Of a stretch of DNA of 64,000 nucleotides, positions 16,740 to 24,596 are shown piece by piece. The notes under the pieces are model-generated. The model did not search any database and was not told where the DNA came from. It saw only the letters and a list, made by a program, of their open reading frames with translations. The stretch is from Brachybacterium sp. YJGR34. Lineage in GTDB: Bacteria > Actinomycetota > Actinomycetes > Actinomycetales > Dermabacteraceae. The stretch covers positions 58,901 to 122,900 of the forward strand of contig NZ_PNFB01000010.1 of assembly GCF_003347015.1 (NCBI RefSeq), given 5' to 3'. Position numbers and translations under genes: made by a program. Each line of letters starts with the position of its first letter. Within the stretch, counting starts at the first letter, position 1.

Positions 16740-18440
16740 TCACAGCCCCAGCTCGTCGAGGATCGGCAGGGCGGCGCGCACGGCGCCGGCGGCCTCCTCG
16801 GCGGTGCGGGCGGTGACCGCCCGATCGGCCAGCTCCCGGGCCCGATCCAGGGTCACCTCCGCCAGCACGGCAGAGACCGCGGGCAGGGAGCGGGGGGCCA
16901 TCGACAGGCTGCTCGCCCCGAGACCCACCAGGACGACCGCGAGCCCCGGATCCCCGGCCGCCTCGCCGCACACGCCCACGGGCTTGGCGACCCCGGCGGC
17001 GGCGGCCGCGCTCCGCGCTCCCTCGCAGGCGGCCCGCACCAGCGCCAGCACCGCCGGCTGCCAGGCGGTGGTCAGGTGCGCGAGCGACCCCAGCTGTCGG
17101 TCGGCGGCCATCGTGTACTGGGTGAGGTCGTTGGTGCCGATCGAGAGGAAGTCGCACACCTGAAGGAGCCGGTCGGCGGTGAGCGCGGCCGCCGGCGTCT
17201 CGACCGTGACCCCGCTCGGCACCAGGCCGCGCTGCCGGCACCGCGCCGCGAAGTCCTCGGCCTCCGTGACCGTGGCGATCATCGGCGCCATCACCCAGGG
17301 GCGGCTCCCCGTGCGCTCGGCCGCGACGGCGATCGCCTCGAGCTGACGGTCCACGACCCCGGGCCGCTCCCCCGCGATGCGCCACCCGCGCACCCCGAGC
17401 GCCGGATTGGGCTCCTCGGCAGAGGGGAGGAAGGGCAGCGGCTTGTCCGCGCCGGCATCGAGCGTGCGGATCACCACCGTCCGGCCGGGGAAGTGCGCGA
17501 GGACGGCCCCGTAGGCCGCCGCCTGCTCCTCGACGCCCGGCTCCTCCGCGCGGTCCAGGAACAGCAGCTCGGTGCGCAGCAGGCCCACGCCGTCGGCGCG
17601 GGCGGCGGCGTGCGCGGCGTCGGCGGCGCCGCCGACGTTGGCCAGCAGCTCCACACGAGTGCCGTCGGCGAGGGTCCCCCTGCCGCCCCCGCCGGTCAGC
17701 GGCTGCAGCTGCCGCGCGGACCAGGCCGCGGCGCGGCGACGGTGCTCGGCGGTGACCTCGTCGGTGACGGTGCCCGCGGCGCCGTCGACGAAGACCTCCG
17801 TGCCGTCGGTGATCTCCTCGATGCCCCGCACCGCGACCACGGCAGGCAGTCCCAGCTGCCGGGCGAGGATCGCGGTGTGCGACTGCGGGCCGCCCTCCGC
17901 GGTGAGCAGTGCGAGGACCCGCTCCGGGTCCAGGGTCGCGGTGTCCGCCGGGGCGAGATCGATCGCGGTGAGCACGACGGGCCCTGTGGTCTCGGGGAGG
18001 CCGGGCGGCTGCTCGCCGCGCAGCGCGGCGACCAGGCGGGCGCGCACATCGCGCACGTCGGCGGCGCGCTCGGCCAGGGACCCGCCGAGCCCCGCGAGCG
18101 TCGCGGCGATCTCCTCGCCCGCCTCCCACACCGCGCGCTCCGGGGAGAGCCCCTCCGAGAGGACGAGGTCCTGTGCCGCCTCGAGCAGCGTGGGGTCGGC
18201 GGCCATCTGCGCGGTCGCGGCGAGGATCGCCCGTGCCTCGCCGGCGGCCTGCTGGGCCCGCCGGGTGAGGGCGTCCCGCACGGCGGAGGCCGCGGCCGGG
18301 ATCCGCTCCGCCTCGCGGGCCGGATCCGCGCCCACGGCGAACCTCTCCCCGGCGGGCGGTTCCGCGACGGGCGGGCCCATCGAGGCGATCGTGCCGAGGA
18401 CGCGGCCGGGGCTCGCCGGGACTCCCGTGTGCTGGGCCAT
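16740..18440 (-). CDS. ptsI: PTS Enzyme I (phosphoenolpyruvate-protein phosphotransferase)
   Basis: 566 residues, the usual size. The phosphohistidine loop GGPQSHTAILARQLGLPAV places the active His at residue 188; the PEP-binding TIM barrel follows with ELLFLDR, FPGRTVVIRTLDAGADKPLPF, LSIGTNDLTQYTMAADR and the active cysteine loop GVCGEAAGDP. Enzyme I takes phosphate from PEP and passes it to HPr for sugar uptake. No ptsH or EII gene is adjacent. GGAGGAGG lies ~9 bases before ATG 18440. tRNA-Ser lies 48 bp upstream on the same strand. Confidence 0.96.
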   Translation of the reverse strand: MAQHTGVPASPGRVLGTIASMGPPVAEPPAGERFAVGADPAREAERIPAAASAVRDALTRRAQQAAGEARAILAATAQMAADPTLLEAAQDLVLSEGLSPERAVWEAGEEIAATLAGLGGSLAERAADVRDVRARLVAALRGEQPPGLPETTGPVVLTAIDLAPADTATLDPERVLALLTAEGGPQSHTAILARQLGLPAVVAVRGIEEITDGTEVFVDGAAGTVTDEVTAEHRRRAAAWSARQLQPLTGGGGRGTLADGTRVELLANVGGAADAAHAAARADGVGLLRTELLFLDRAEEPGVEEQAAAYGAVLAHFPGRTVVIRTLDAGADKPLPFLPSAEEPNPALGVRGWRIAGERPGVVDRQLEAIAVAAERTGSRPWVMAPMIATVTEAEDFAARCRQRGLVPSGVTVETPAAALTADRLLQVCDFLSIGTNDLTQYTMAADRQLGSLAHLTTAWQPAVLALVRAACEGARSAAAAAGVAKPVGVCGEAAGDPGLAVVLVGLGASSLSMAPRSLPAVSAVLAEVTLDRARELADRAVTARTAEEAAGAVRAALPILDELGL

Positions 18441-18487
18441 GGCCGATTCCTCCTCCGCGGGGGTGCATCGCTGCTGCCGGGGTCGGG

Positions 18488-18575
18488 CGGAGGGTGCGGG
18501 ATTCGAACCCGCGGTACGGGGTCACCGCACAATGGTTTTCAAGACCATCTCATTCGGCCGCTCTGACAACCCTCC
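18488..18575 (-). tRNA. tRNA-Ser (anticodon TGA)
   Basis: 88 nt without an encoded CCA. The acceptor stem pairs GGAGGGT with ACCCTCC, discriminator G. The T arm GCGGGTTCGAATCCCGC is canonical, the anticodon loop CTTGAAA places TGA at 18539-18541, and a long class II variable arm (GTGCGGTGACCCCGTAC) marks a serine tRNA. It reads UCA and related codons, rare in this GC-rich genome. The charging enzyme serS is 7 kb away. Confidence 0.96.
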
Positions 18576-18715
18576 CGGTGCCCGCAGGCACCCGCGGCAG
18601 TCTACCGGGATTCGCCGCCGGGCCGATGTGATGGGCTCCGTCATTGCGTGGACCGCTGCCGCACGGGCACACTGACCGGTACGCGGTCCCAGGACCTGGG
18701 GCAGGAAGGGCAGGG

Positions 18716-19303
18716 ATGGCTGAGACAACCGTGTCGCCACGCACCGTGTCGCCGACACGCCGGGCGGTGCTGACCACTGCTGCGTGGACGGTGCCCGTCG
18801 TGTCGATCGCGACGGCCGCGCCCGCCCTCGCCGTCTCCGCCTGCAGCGTCGACCTCCCTCCGGCGAGCGAGGAGAACGGCTGGGTCGCCGTGTTCGACCC
18901 GGAGGACGGAATCGACCCCAGCCGCGGGGTGGCCGAGTTCGCGAACGGCGGCTACGCGCTGACCATGAACCCGGTGAGCGGTCTGACGGACGTGACGGTC
19001 ACCGCCTCCAGCCCGCCCACGGAGTTCATCGCGGGGAACACGTACACCTTCACCTTCGACTTCGTCGCGTTCGGCCAGAATGCCCGCGACCTGTCCTTCG
19101 ATCTGCGGGTCGACGGCGAGGCCCTTCCCGGATCGCACATCGACACGGGCACCACGAACTCCTCCGGCAGTCTCACGGCGGTCTACACACCGACGACCAG
19201 CGGGATGAAGACCGTCGAGCTCTACTTCTTCTTCGACCCCACCTCGACCTCGGCCCAGGGCGACGACATCACCATCACCGATCTCGCCGTCACCTGCGTC
19301 TGA
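18716..19303 (+). CDS. Secreted protein with twin-arginine-type signal, unknown function
   Basis: 195 residues from ATG 18716, with AGGAAGGGCAGGG upstream. The N-terminus SPTRRAVLTTAAWTVPVVSIATAAPALAVSA is a Tat-like signal (two Arg, hydrophobic core, A-x-A cleavage near residue 38). The mature ~155 residues are rich in Thr, Ser and Asp and predicted as beta strands (TYTFTFDFVAFG, VELYFFFDPTST), like an immunoglobulin- or jelly-roll-type extracellular domain. There is no LPXTG anchor. I do not recognise the family. Confidence 0.75.
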   Translation: MAETTVSPRTVSPTRRAVLTTAAWTVPVVSIATAAPALAVSACSVDLPPASEENGWVAVFDPEDGIDPSRGVAEFANGGYALTMNPVSGLTDVTVTASSPPTEFIAGNTYTFTFDFVAFGQNARDLSFDLRVDGEALPGSHIDTGTTNSSGSLTAVYTPTTSGMKTVELYFFFDPTSTSAQGDDITITDLAVTCV

Positions 19304-19310
19304 TCCGCCC

Positions 19311-20303
19311 GTGTCGATGCGCGCCGTGCTGATCGAGTCCGAGGACGGGGACGCCCGTCTCGTCGAGGACGCCGAGGAGTCCCTGCTCGAGGGGCCGATC
19401 GCCCTGGACGTGCTGGCCACCGGTTACAACTACAAGGACGGCATGGCGATCGCGGGCCGGGGCATCGCCCGCCGTCTCCCGCTGATCCCGGGCATCGACG
19501 TGGTGGGCCGGGTGTGCGAGGTCGCCCCGGGGACCGCGACCGACGTGCGCCCCGGCGACGTCGTCGTCCTCACCGGCGACGGGATCGGCGAGGTCCGTCA
19601 CGGCGGATTCGCGACCCGCGCCCGGGTGCGACCCGACGCCCTGGTGCCCCTGCCCGCGGCCTTCTCCCCCGCGCAGGCCGCGGCGATCGGCACCGCGGGC
19701 GTCACCGCCATGCTCGCCGTGCTGCGCCTCGAGGACGGCCAGGTCGCCCCCGGCAGCGGTGACGTGCTGGTCACGGGGGCCTCCGGGGGCGCCGGGTCGA
19801 TCGCCGTGGCCCTGCTGGCGGGGCGGGGGCACCGAGTGGTCGCCTCCACCGGCCGCGGCGCGGAGAACGCGGACTACCTCCGCCGCCTGGGCGCGGCGGA
19901 GATCATCGACCGCCGCGAGCTGTCCGAGGCGTCCGGGCGCCCGCTGCAGTCCCAGCGATGGGTCGGCGCGATCGACGGCGTGGGCTCGACGACGCTGGCC
20001 ACGGTCCTCGCCCAGACCCATCGGGGCGGGACCGTCGCCGCCTACGGCCTCGCCCAGGGACCGGACCTGCCCACCACGGTCCTCCCCTTCATCCTGCGCG
20101 GCGTGACGCTGGCCGGTGTGGACTCCGTGGACTGCCCGCTGTCGCTGCGCGAGCGCGTCTGGGACGCCCTGTCCCGCGAGCTCGACCAGGACCTGCTGGA
20201 GGAGATGACCCTCCGGATCGGTCTGAGCGAGGCCGTGGACCACGCGCAGCGGATCCTCGCCGGCGAGGTCCGCGGCCGGACCGTGGTCGAGGTGGACCGG
20301 TAG
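19311..20303 (+). CDS. MDR family oxidoreductase, AcuI/YhdH-like (acryloyl-CoA reductase type)
   Basis: About 330 residues from GTG 19311 (or 328 from ATG 19317). The fold begins with LDVLATGYNYKDGMAIAGRG and IPGIDVVGRV, followed by the NADPH-binding VLVTGASGGAGSIAVALLAGRGHRVVASTGR. The motifs YNYKD and the SQRWVGAIDGVG block are typical of the zinc-free AcuI/YhdH branch, which reduces acryloyl-CoA using NADPH. The in vivo substrate is uncertain. It starts only 7 bp after the secreted-protein gene and may be co-transcribed with it. Confidence 0.88.
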   Translation: MSMRAVLIESEDGDARLVEDAEESLLEGPIALDVLATGYNYKDGMAIAGRGIARRLPLIPGIDVVGRVCEVAPGTATDVRPGDVVVLTGDGIGEVRHGGFATRARVRPDALVPLPAAFSPAQAAAIGTAGVTAMLAVLRLEDGQVAPGSGDVLVTGASGGAGSIAVALLAGRGHRVVASTGRGAENADYLRRLGAAEIIDRRELSEASGRPLQSQRWVGAIDGVGSTTLATVLAQTHRGGTVAAYGLAQGPDLPTTVLPFILRGVTLAGVDSVDCPLSLRERVWDALSRELDQDLLEEMTLRIGLSEAVDHAQRILAGEVRGRTVVEVDR

Positions 20304-20378
20304 CACCCCCGCCGCCTCGCGACTCTACGCTGAGGGCCGGACTCCCGCCGTCGCGGGGCAGCGAGGAGGGAGGGCGCC

Positions 20379-20951
20379 ATGCCCGAGGAGCAGGAATCGT
20401 CCTTCGACCGGCACGACCGCTGGGAGGACGAGAGGGTACGCGAGCTGGTGGCCGATCACTCCTGGGCCTCGGTCCTGCCGGAGACGGACCACTACCCCGT
20501 GTGGATCCACGCCCCCGGCTCCGATCCGGCCGATGCCCGGGTCGCCCTGGAGCGCATCGCGCGGGCGAACGCCGCCGTGGACGCGACGCCCCGCCCCGAG
20601 ATCGGCCTGCTGGCCACTCTGCTCAGCGGACGGCGACGCCGGGAGCATCGGGAGCAGGTCGCGCGGTGGCTGGCGCCGTACACCGTGGCCTGCGAGGCGG
20701 AGCGCTGGATCGTCCGTCCGGTCACCGAGGCGAACGACATCGCGATCGCGGCGGCGATCCTCGACGTGGATCCCGCCGCCGAGTCCACGGTCCACGACCT
20801 GCTGTGGGGCCTCGCGCACCACGACCCGGAGCAGCGCCGGGCGGAGGACTCCGCGGCATCCCGTGCGAGCAGCGCGTGGCTCGACTTCTGGGGTCCGTAC
20901 GAGGAGCGCCACCCGGAGGCCTTCGATCCCGACCCCGCCCCGCAGGACTAG
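20379..20951 (+). CDS. Hypothetical protein
   Basis: 190 residues, acidic, soluble, no signal peptide or membrane helix. A TACGCT box at 20326-20331 and the ribosome binding site GAGGAGGGAGGG support ATG 20379. Visible stretches include RWEDERVRELVADHSWASVLP and LLWGLAHHDPEQRRAEDSAASRASSAWLDFW; the RRRREHREQVARWLAPY part is basic. I recognise no family. Third-position GC is as high as in neighbouring genes, so it is probably a real gene. Its TAG stop forms the start of the next gene's -10 box. Confidence 0.75.
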   Translation: MPEEQESSFDRHDRWEDERVRELVADHSWASVLPETDHYPVWIHAPGSDPADARVALERIARANAAVDATPRPEIGLLATLLSGRRRREHREQVARWLAPYTVACEAERWIVRPVTEANDIAIAAAILDVDPAAESTVHDLLWGLAHHDPEQRRAEDSAASRASSAWLDFWGPYEERHPEAFDPDPAPQD

Positions 20952-20954
20952 GCT
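20949..20954 (+). promoter_or_regulatory. -10 box (TAGGCT) overlapping a stop codon
   Basis: The first three bases are the TAG stop of the hypothetical gene ending at 20951. With 36 bp to ATG 20991 this is the likely promoter of the quinone oxidoreductase gene. Confidence 0.5.
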
Positions 20955-20990
20955 GGCGGCACCTGCCCCGGAGCGAGAGGACCGACCGGC

Positions 20991-21965
20991 ATGCGCGCGA
21001 TCTCCATCACCGCTGACCACGATCTCGAGAGCGTCGAGATCCCCGAGCCCGTCCCCGCTCCCGGGGAGGTGCTCGTCGACGTCGTCGCCGCGGGCGTGAA
21101 CCGGGCCGATCTCGCTCAGACCGCGGGCCACTATCCGCCGCCGCCCGGCGCCTCGGAGCTGCCCGGCCTCGAGGTCTCCGGACATCGACGCGACACCGGG
21201 GAGCCCGTGGTCGCTCTGCTCGCCGGCGGCGGCTACGCCGAGGTCGTCGCCGTCCCCGAGGGGCAGCTGCTGCCCGCCCCCGAGGGCCTGTCCCTGGTGG
21301 ATGCGGCGGGCGTGGTCGAGGCGGCCGCCACCGTGGTCTCCAACCTCGTGCTCGAGGCCGGGCTGCGCGAGGGCGAGACGATCCTCGTCCACGGCGGCAC
21401 CGGCGGCATCGGCACCGTCGCGATCCAGCTGGCGCGCCACCTGGGTGCCCGGGTGATGACCACCGTCGGCTCCGACGAGGCGATCCCGCTGGTGCGCGAG
21501 CTGGGCGCCGATCTGGCCTGGAACCGTCGCACCACCGATCTGCCCGCCGCCGTCCATGAGGCCGGCGGGGCGGACGTGATCCTCGACGTGGTGGGCGGGC
21601 CCGCGCTCGGCGACCACGTGGGGATGCTGCGGGAGACGGGTCGCCTGGTGATCATCGGAACCCTGGGCGGCGCGAGCGGCGAGCTGCCGATCGGGGCGCT
21701 CATGGCCCGGCGCGGCCGCGTCATCGGCACCACCCTGCGCAGCCGCCCGGTCGAGAACAAGCGCGCGATCCTCGAGGCGACCCGCTACGTCGCCTGGCCG
21801 CTGCTGGCCGAGCACGTGCTGCAGATCCCGATCCACGCCCGGATCCCGCTGGAGCGGGCCGCGGAGGCGCACGCGATCCTCCGCGAGGGCGGGCACGTGG
21901 GCAAGGTGGTGCTCGAGGTCGCCCCCGGCGCCGCCCGCGGACGCCGGCGGCGCGGGGCGTCGTGA
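20991..21965 (+). CDS. Zinc-free NAD(P)H quinone oxidoreductase, MDR family
   Basis: 324 residues. The N-terminus MRAISITADHDLESVEIPEP and GVNRADLAQTAGHYPPPPGASELPGLEVSG match quinone oxidoreductases of the PIG3/QOR group; the nucleotide site is LVHGGTGGIGTVAIQLARHLGARV. PIG3-like enzymes use NADPH to reduce quinones. TAGGCT at 20949-20954 is the likely -10 and GAGAGGA the ribosome binding site. It is the second MDR enzyme within 2 kb, but of a different branch from the AcuI-like one. Confidence 0.9.
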   Translation: MRAISITADHDLESVEIPEPVPAPGEVLVDVVAAGVNRADLAQTAGHYPPPPGASELPGLEVSGHRRDTGEPVVALLAGGGYAEVVAVPEGQLLPAPEGLSLVDAAGVVEAAATVVSNLVLEAGLREGETILVHGGTGGIGTVAIQLARHLGARVMTTVGSDEAIPLVRELGADLAWNRRTTDLPAAVHEAGGADVILDVVGGPALGDHVGMLRETGRLVIIGTLGGASGELPIGALMARRGRVIGTTLRSRPVENKRAILEATRYVAWPLLAEHVLQIPIHARIPLERAAEAHAILREGGHVGKVVLEVAPGAARGRRRRGAS

Positions 21966-21969
21966 GCGA

Positions 21970-22680
21970 TCAGGGCCGCGGGTCCTCGATCTCGCTCGCC
22001 CCGGGCAGCACCTGCATCATCGCCTCCCAGGCGGTGATCGAGGGCGCCGGGACCAGCTCGAGGCTCTCGCCGTCCTGCACCAGCACGAAGTACGCCTCCC
22101 CCGCCCGGAGGTAGACCGCGAGGTCCTCGGTCGCCCTCCCGTCGGTGGCGGTCCAGCTGCAGTGGGAGCGGACCAGCTGCCAGGAGGCGTCCGCCTCCGC
22201 GGGGTCCACCAGCTCGCCCAGCTGCGCGCGGATCTGCTCCCAGGCGCCGGTCCTCTCCGTCGCGTCGTCCGAGGCCAGCGCCTGGATCTGCGGGGCTTCC
22301 ACGGCCACGGCAGGCGCGCCGTCGGCAGGCGGCCGTCCCGGACGGAAGCCCACCAGGCGCGTGATCGCCCCGGGCAGCACCTGGAACGGCGAGGGGGCGA
22401 GCTCCGCGAGATCGCTCCCTGCCGTGCTCCAGCGCACCGTGACGGCGTTGACGCCGGCGTCGATGAGGTGGCGGTGGCTGCCGCCCGGACCGGAGTTGGT
22501 GACCTCGAGGGCGAGCATCGGGGTGCGCAGCGCGGTGCGCACCGCCTCGAGGATCGGATCGTCGACCGGGAGCCCGGCGGGTGGCGGGGCGTCCTCATCG
22601 CGGAGCGCGGTGCGCGCCGATCGGATCTCCTCCACCGTGCCGCGCAGGGTCCCCGAGGTCGGGTCGTACTCGATGGTCAT
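21970..22680 (-). CDS. Hypothetical protein, possibly EspG-like (ESX chaperone)
   Basis: 236 residues, soluble. Two blocks resemble the two halves of EspG (PF14011), the cytosolic chaperone of mycobacterial ESX substrates: ALRTPMLALEVTNSGPGGSHRH...VNAVTVRW in the first half and YLRAGEAYFVLVQDGESLELVPAP near the end. This is by eye only and could be wrong. Its ATG overlaps the stop of the preceding gene by 4 bp (ATGA), so it is the last gene of the cassette led by the WXG100-like protein. Third of three co-directional genes; convergent with the quinone oxidoreductase. Confidence 0.7.
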   Translation of the reverse strand: MTIEYDPTSGTLRGTVEEIRSARTALRDEDAPPPAGLPVDDPILEAVRTALRTPMLALEVTNSGPGGSHRHLIDAGVNAVTVRWSTAGSDLAELAPSPFQVLPGAITRLVGFRPGRPPADGAPAVAVEAPQIQALASDDATERTGAWEQIRAQLGELVDPAEADASWQLVRSHCSWTATDGRATEDLAVYLRAGEAYFVLVQDGESLELVPAPSITAWEAMMQVLPGASEIEDPRP

Positions 22681-23180
22681 CGGTCGTTCCCCTCACGGGT
22701 CGAGATGGCGACGGAGTCGAGGAGGTCCTCGAACAGCGCGCTGGACTCACAGTCGCGGAAGGCCATGGTGGTCAGCGAGACCGTGACCAGCAGATCGCCG
22801 CGCCGGGTGAAGACCTGGCGGTTCACGGCCGTCAGGCCGACGGGGGTGGTCTGCAGGGAGGCGCGGAACCAGCCCTCCGCCCCGGCGACCTCGAGCGGCC
22901 GGTCGTCGAGCGCGTAGAAGTCGGGCACGGAGTCGAAGGCCTGCGCGTAGACGAGGCCCTGGAGCTCCTCGAGGTCCTCGGGCACGTCCTCGCCGAGCCG
23001 CTCGATGCTCACGATCACGTTGTCCCCGAAAGGTCCGGCCTCCTCTGCGGTCATCCGGGCCACGAAGACGGGCGGTTCCTCGAGGTGGTCGGTGATCCAT
23101 CCCTCGGGGACGGCGAGGGTGGCGGTGAGCTCGTCGATCCCCGGCAGGGAGACCTCGTGCGGGATGAGTGCTGTGGTCAT
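22677..23180 (-). CDS. LpqN / DUF1795-like protein
   Basis: 167 residues, no signal peptide, so cytosolic. The pattern (LAVPEGWI near 25, VARMTAEEAGPFGDNVIVSIERL, AEGWFRASLQ, RQVFTRRGDLLVTVSLTTMAF, FEDLLDSVAIS) follows the PsbP-like fold seen in LpqN and DUF1795 proteins. Cytosolic DUF1795 proteins (Eag) act as chaperones for membrane helices of type VI effectors in proteobacteria; here the preceding gene encodes a WXG100-like protein with a hydrophobic glycine-zipper tail. A chaperone or immunity role is an inference. Overlaps the next gene by 4 bp. Confidence 0.7.
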   Translation of the reverse strand: MTTALIPHEVSLPGIDELTATLAVPEGWITDHLEEPPVFVARMTAEEAGPFGDNVIVSIERLGEDVPEDLEELQGLVYAQAFDSVPDFYALDDRPLEVAGAEGWFRASLQTTPVGLTAVNRQVFTRRGDLLVTVSLTTMAFRDCESSALFEDLLDSVAISTREGNDR

Positions 23181-23232
23181 GGGGTCGGTGCTTCCCTCGG
23201 TCGGTGCGGAGGCGGTGTGCGAGGCGGCGTCG

Positions 23233-24063
23233 TCATCCGAGCGCCCAGTCTACGATCGAGTCCGCGAGCCCGCCCCCGGCGATGCCGCCGACGACACCGC
23301 CGACGACACCGCCGACGACGCCGCCGATGGCCGTGCCCGGGCCCGGGAAGATCGAGCCGATCGCCGCGCCGGCGACCGCACCGCCCTTGGCACCCGCCCA
23401 GGCGCCGGCGGCGGCGCCCGCCACGTTGGCACCGGCATCGACGCCGGTGCGCGCCACCCGCTCGCCGTCGCTGATGCTGGGATCCCCGGCGTCCTCGTTC
23501 CACCGATCCACGCCGGCGAAGAGGCCGGTGAGGACGTGGCCCGCGGGGCCGAGCACCTTCCCCGCGGACCGCAGGCCGTAGGCGGAGCGCAGCCAGGGCA
23601 CGAGGGCGTCCTCGCCGCCGTGCGCGAAGATCTGCGCCGCGCCCTTCATCATGTCGTCGAAGGCACCGCTCGGCGCACCCATGATGCCGGTGAGCCAGTT
23701 GCGCCAGTCGCCGAAGGCCGCCAGCGGGTTCTCCCACTCGCCGTCGAACGGGAAGATGTCCCGCAACTCCTCGCCGATCGCGTCCAGGGCGTCCGCGGCC
23801 GAAGCCCTGTCCTGCTCCTCGGCATGCTCGGACAGCTCCCGGGCGAGCTCCATGAGCCGATCGAGCGCCTGAGCGATCTGGGTCGCGCTGAGCCGCTGCC
23901 AGTCGCCGCGGAAGGTCTCGGCGTCCGCCCCCTGCCAGAAGCCGTCGATCCCCTGGATCACGCCGTCGAGCTGGCCGGTGCGCTCCTCGATCGTCCCGCG
24001 TCTGTCGGCGAGCAGCTGGGCGAAGTCCTCGCCCTGCGCCGTGTCCATCCCGTAGAACGCCAT
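23233..24063 (-). CDS. WXG100-like protein with C-terminal glycine zipper (candidate type VII secretion substrate)
   Basis: 276 residues. Residues 1-100 form a helical hairpin of WXG100 type with FWQGADAETFRGDW (W43, G45, F51, W55). A middle region (105-205) is followed by a long glycine zipper (208-266) ending in tandem GVVG units and a short SIVDWALG tail. The zipper could insert into membranes. There is no nuclease or other known toxin domain. GGGGGAG precedes ATG 24063. No EccC or other secretion machinery is in the window. Together with the next two genes it forms an operon. Confidence 0.8.
   Translation of the reverse strand: MAFYGMDTAQGEDFAQLLADRRGTIEERTGQLDGVIQGIDGFWQGADAETFRGDWQRLSATQIAQALDRLMELARELSEHAEEQDRASAADALDAIGEELRDIFPFDGEWENPLAAFGDWRNWLTGIMGAPSGAFDDMMKGAAQIFAHGGEDALVPWLRSAYGLRSAGKVLGPAGHVLTGLFAGVDRWNEDAGDPSISDGERVARTGVDAGANVAGAAAGAWAGAKGGAVAGAAIGSIFPGPGTAIGGVVGGVVGGVVGGIAGGGLADSIVDWALG
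23287..23322 (-). repeat. Three tandem 12-bp repeats in the WXG100-like gene
   Basis: Unit GCCGACGACACC on the plus strand at 23287-23298, 23299-23310 and, with one change, 23311-23322. On the coding strand they encode GVVG repeats of the glycine zipper. Copy number changes would stay in frame. Confidence 0.85.
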
Positions 24064-24185
24064 CGTCTCCCCCGTCGTCGTCGCGTCTGGGCTCCATCAT
24101 CGGCCACGGGGGCGCAGGACGCGATGGGGAGTGGTCCCCATGCACGCCCGGCGGGGATCGACCCGCTGGTGAGAGGATGGGGGGC

Positions 24186-24596
24186 ATGAGCGATCAGATG
24201 GGCATCCAGCTCCTCGTCTCCGCCGGCGTCGCCCTGCTGGGCCTCGGCTTCCTGGCCTATTCCGCCTGGGCGCGGCACGGCGGGTCCCCGGTAGCGCGAC
24301 AGTGGATGGGCACCGAGTTCGGCCCTCGCACGAGGGACGAGCGGATGACGGTTCTGGGCGCGCCCATGCTGGGGGTCATGTGCCTGTGCTTCGCCGCCTC
24401 GGCGCTGCCCCTCGTCGGACCGTACCTGATGATCGCGGCGCTGCCGGTCGGAGCGCTGTGCCTCCTGCTGTTCCTCGCGTCGCTGCTGTGGTTCGTCCCC
24501 CTGCCGGACATCATCTATCCGCGGTGGGCCCGACCCCTGCGGGCCCGCAACCGCGCCGCCGAGGCGCAGATCAGGTCTGCGCTGAGGAGGCGCTGA
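24186..24596 (+). CDS. Small membrane protein, unknown function
   Basis: 136 residues from ATG 24186, or three more from ATG 24177. Three hydrophobic helices (residues ~8-27, ~58-75, ~80-105) and a basic tail PRWARPLRARNRAAEAQIRSALRRR are visible. The middle loop WMGTEFGPRTRDERMTVLGAPMLG is conserved-looking. I do not recognise the family. Divergent from the WXG100-like gene across 122 bp; its last 26 bp overlap the convergent HAD gene. Confidence 0.7.
   Translation: MSDQMGIQLLVSAGVALLGLGFLAYSAWARHGGSPVARQWMGTEFGPRTRDERMTVLGAPMLGVMCLCFAASALPLVGPYLMIAALPVGALCLLLFLASLLWFVPLPDIIYPRWARPLRARNRAAEAQIRSALRRR

Noticed and set aside
18488..18575. Integrated element next to tRNA-Ser
   Set aside because: No integrase, no direct repeat of the tRNA end and no change in gene character on either side.
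23287..23322. CRISPR-like repeat
   Set aside because: Units are 12 bp, contiguous without spacers, and lie inside a coding frame.
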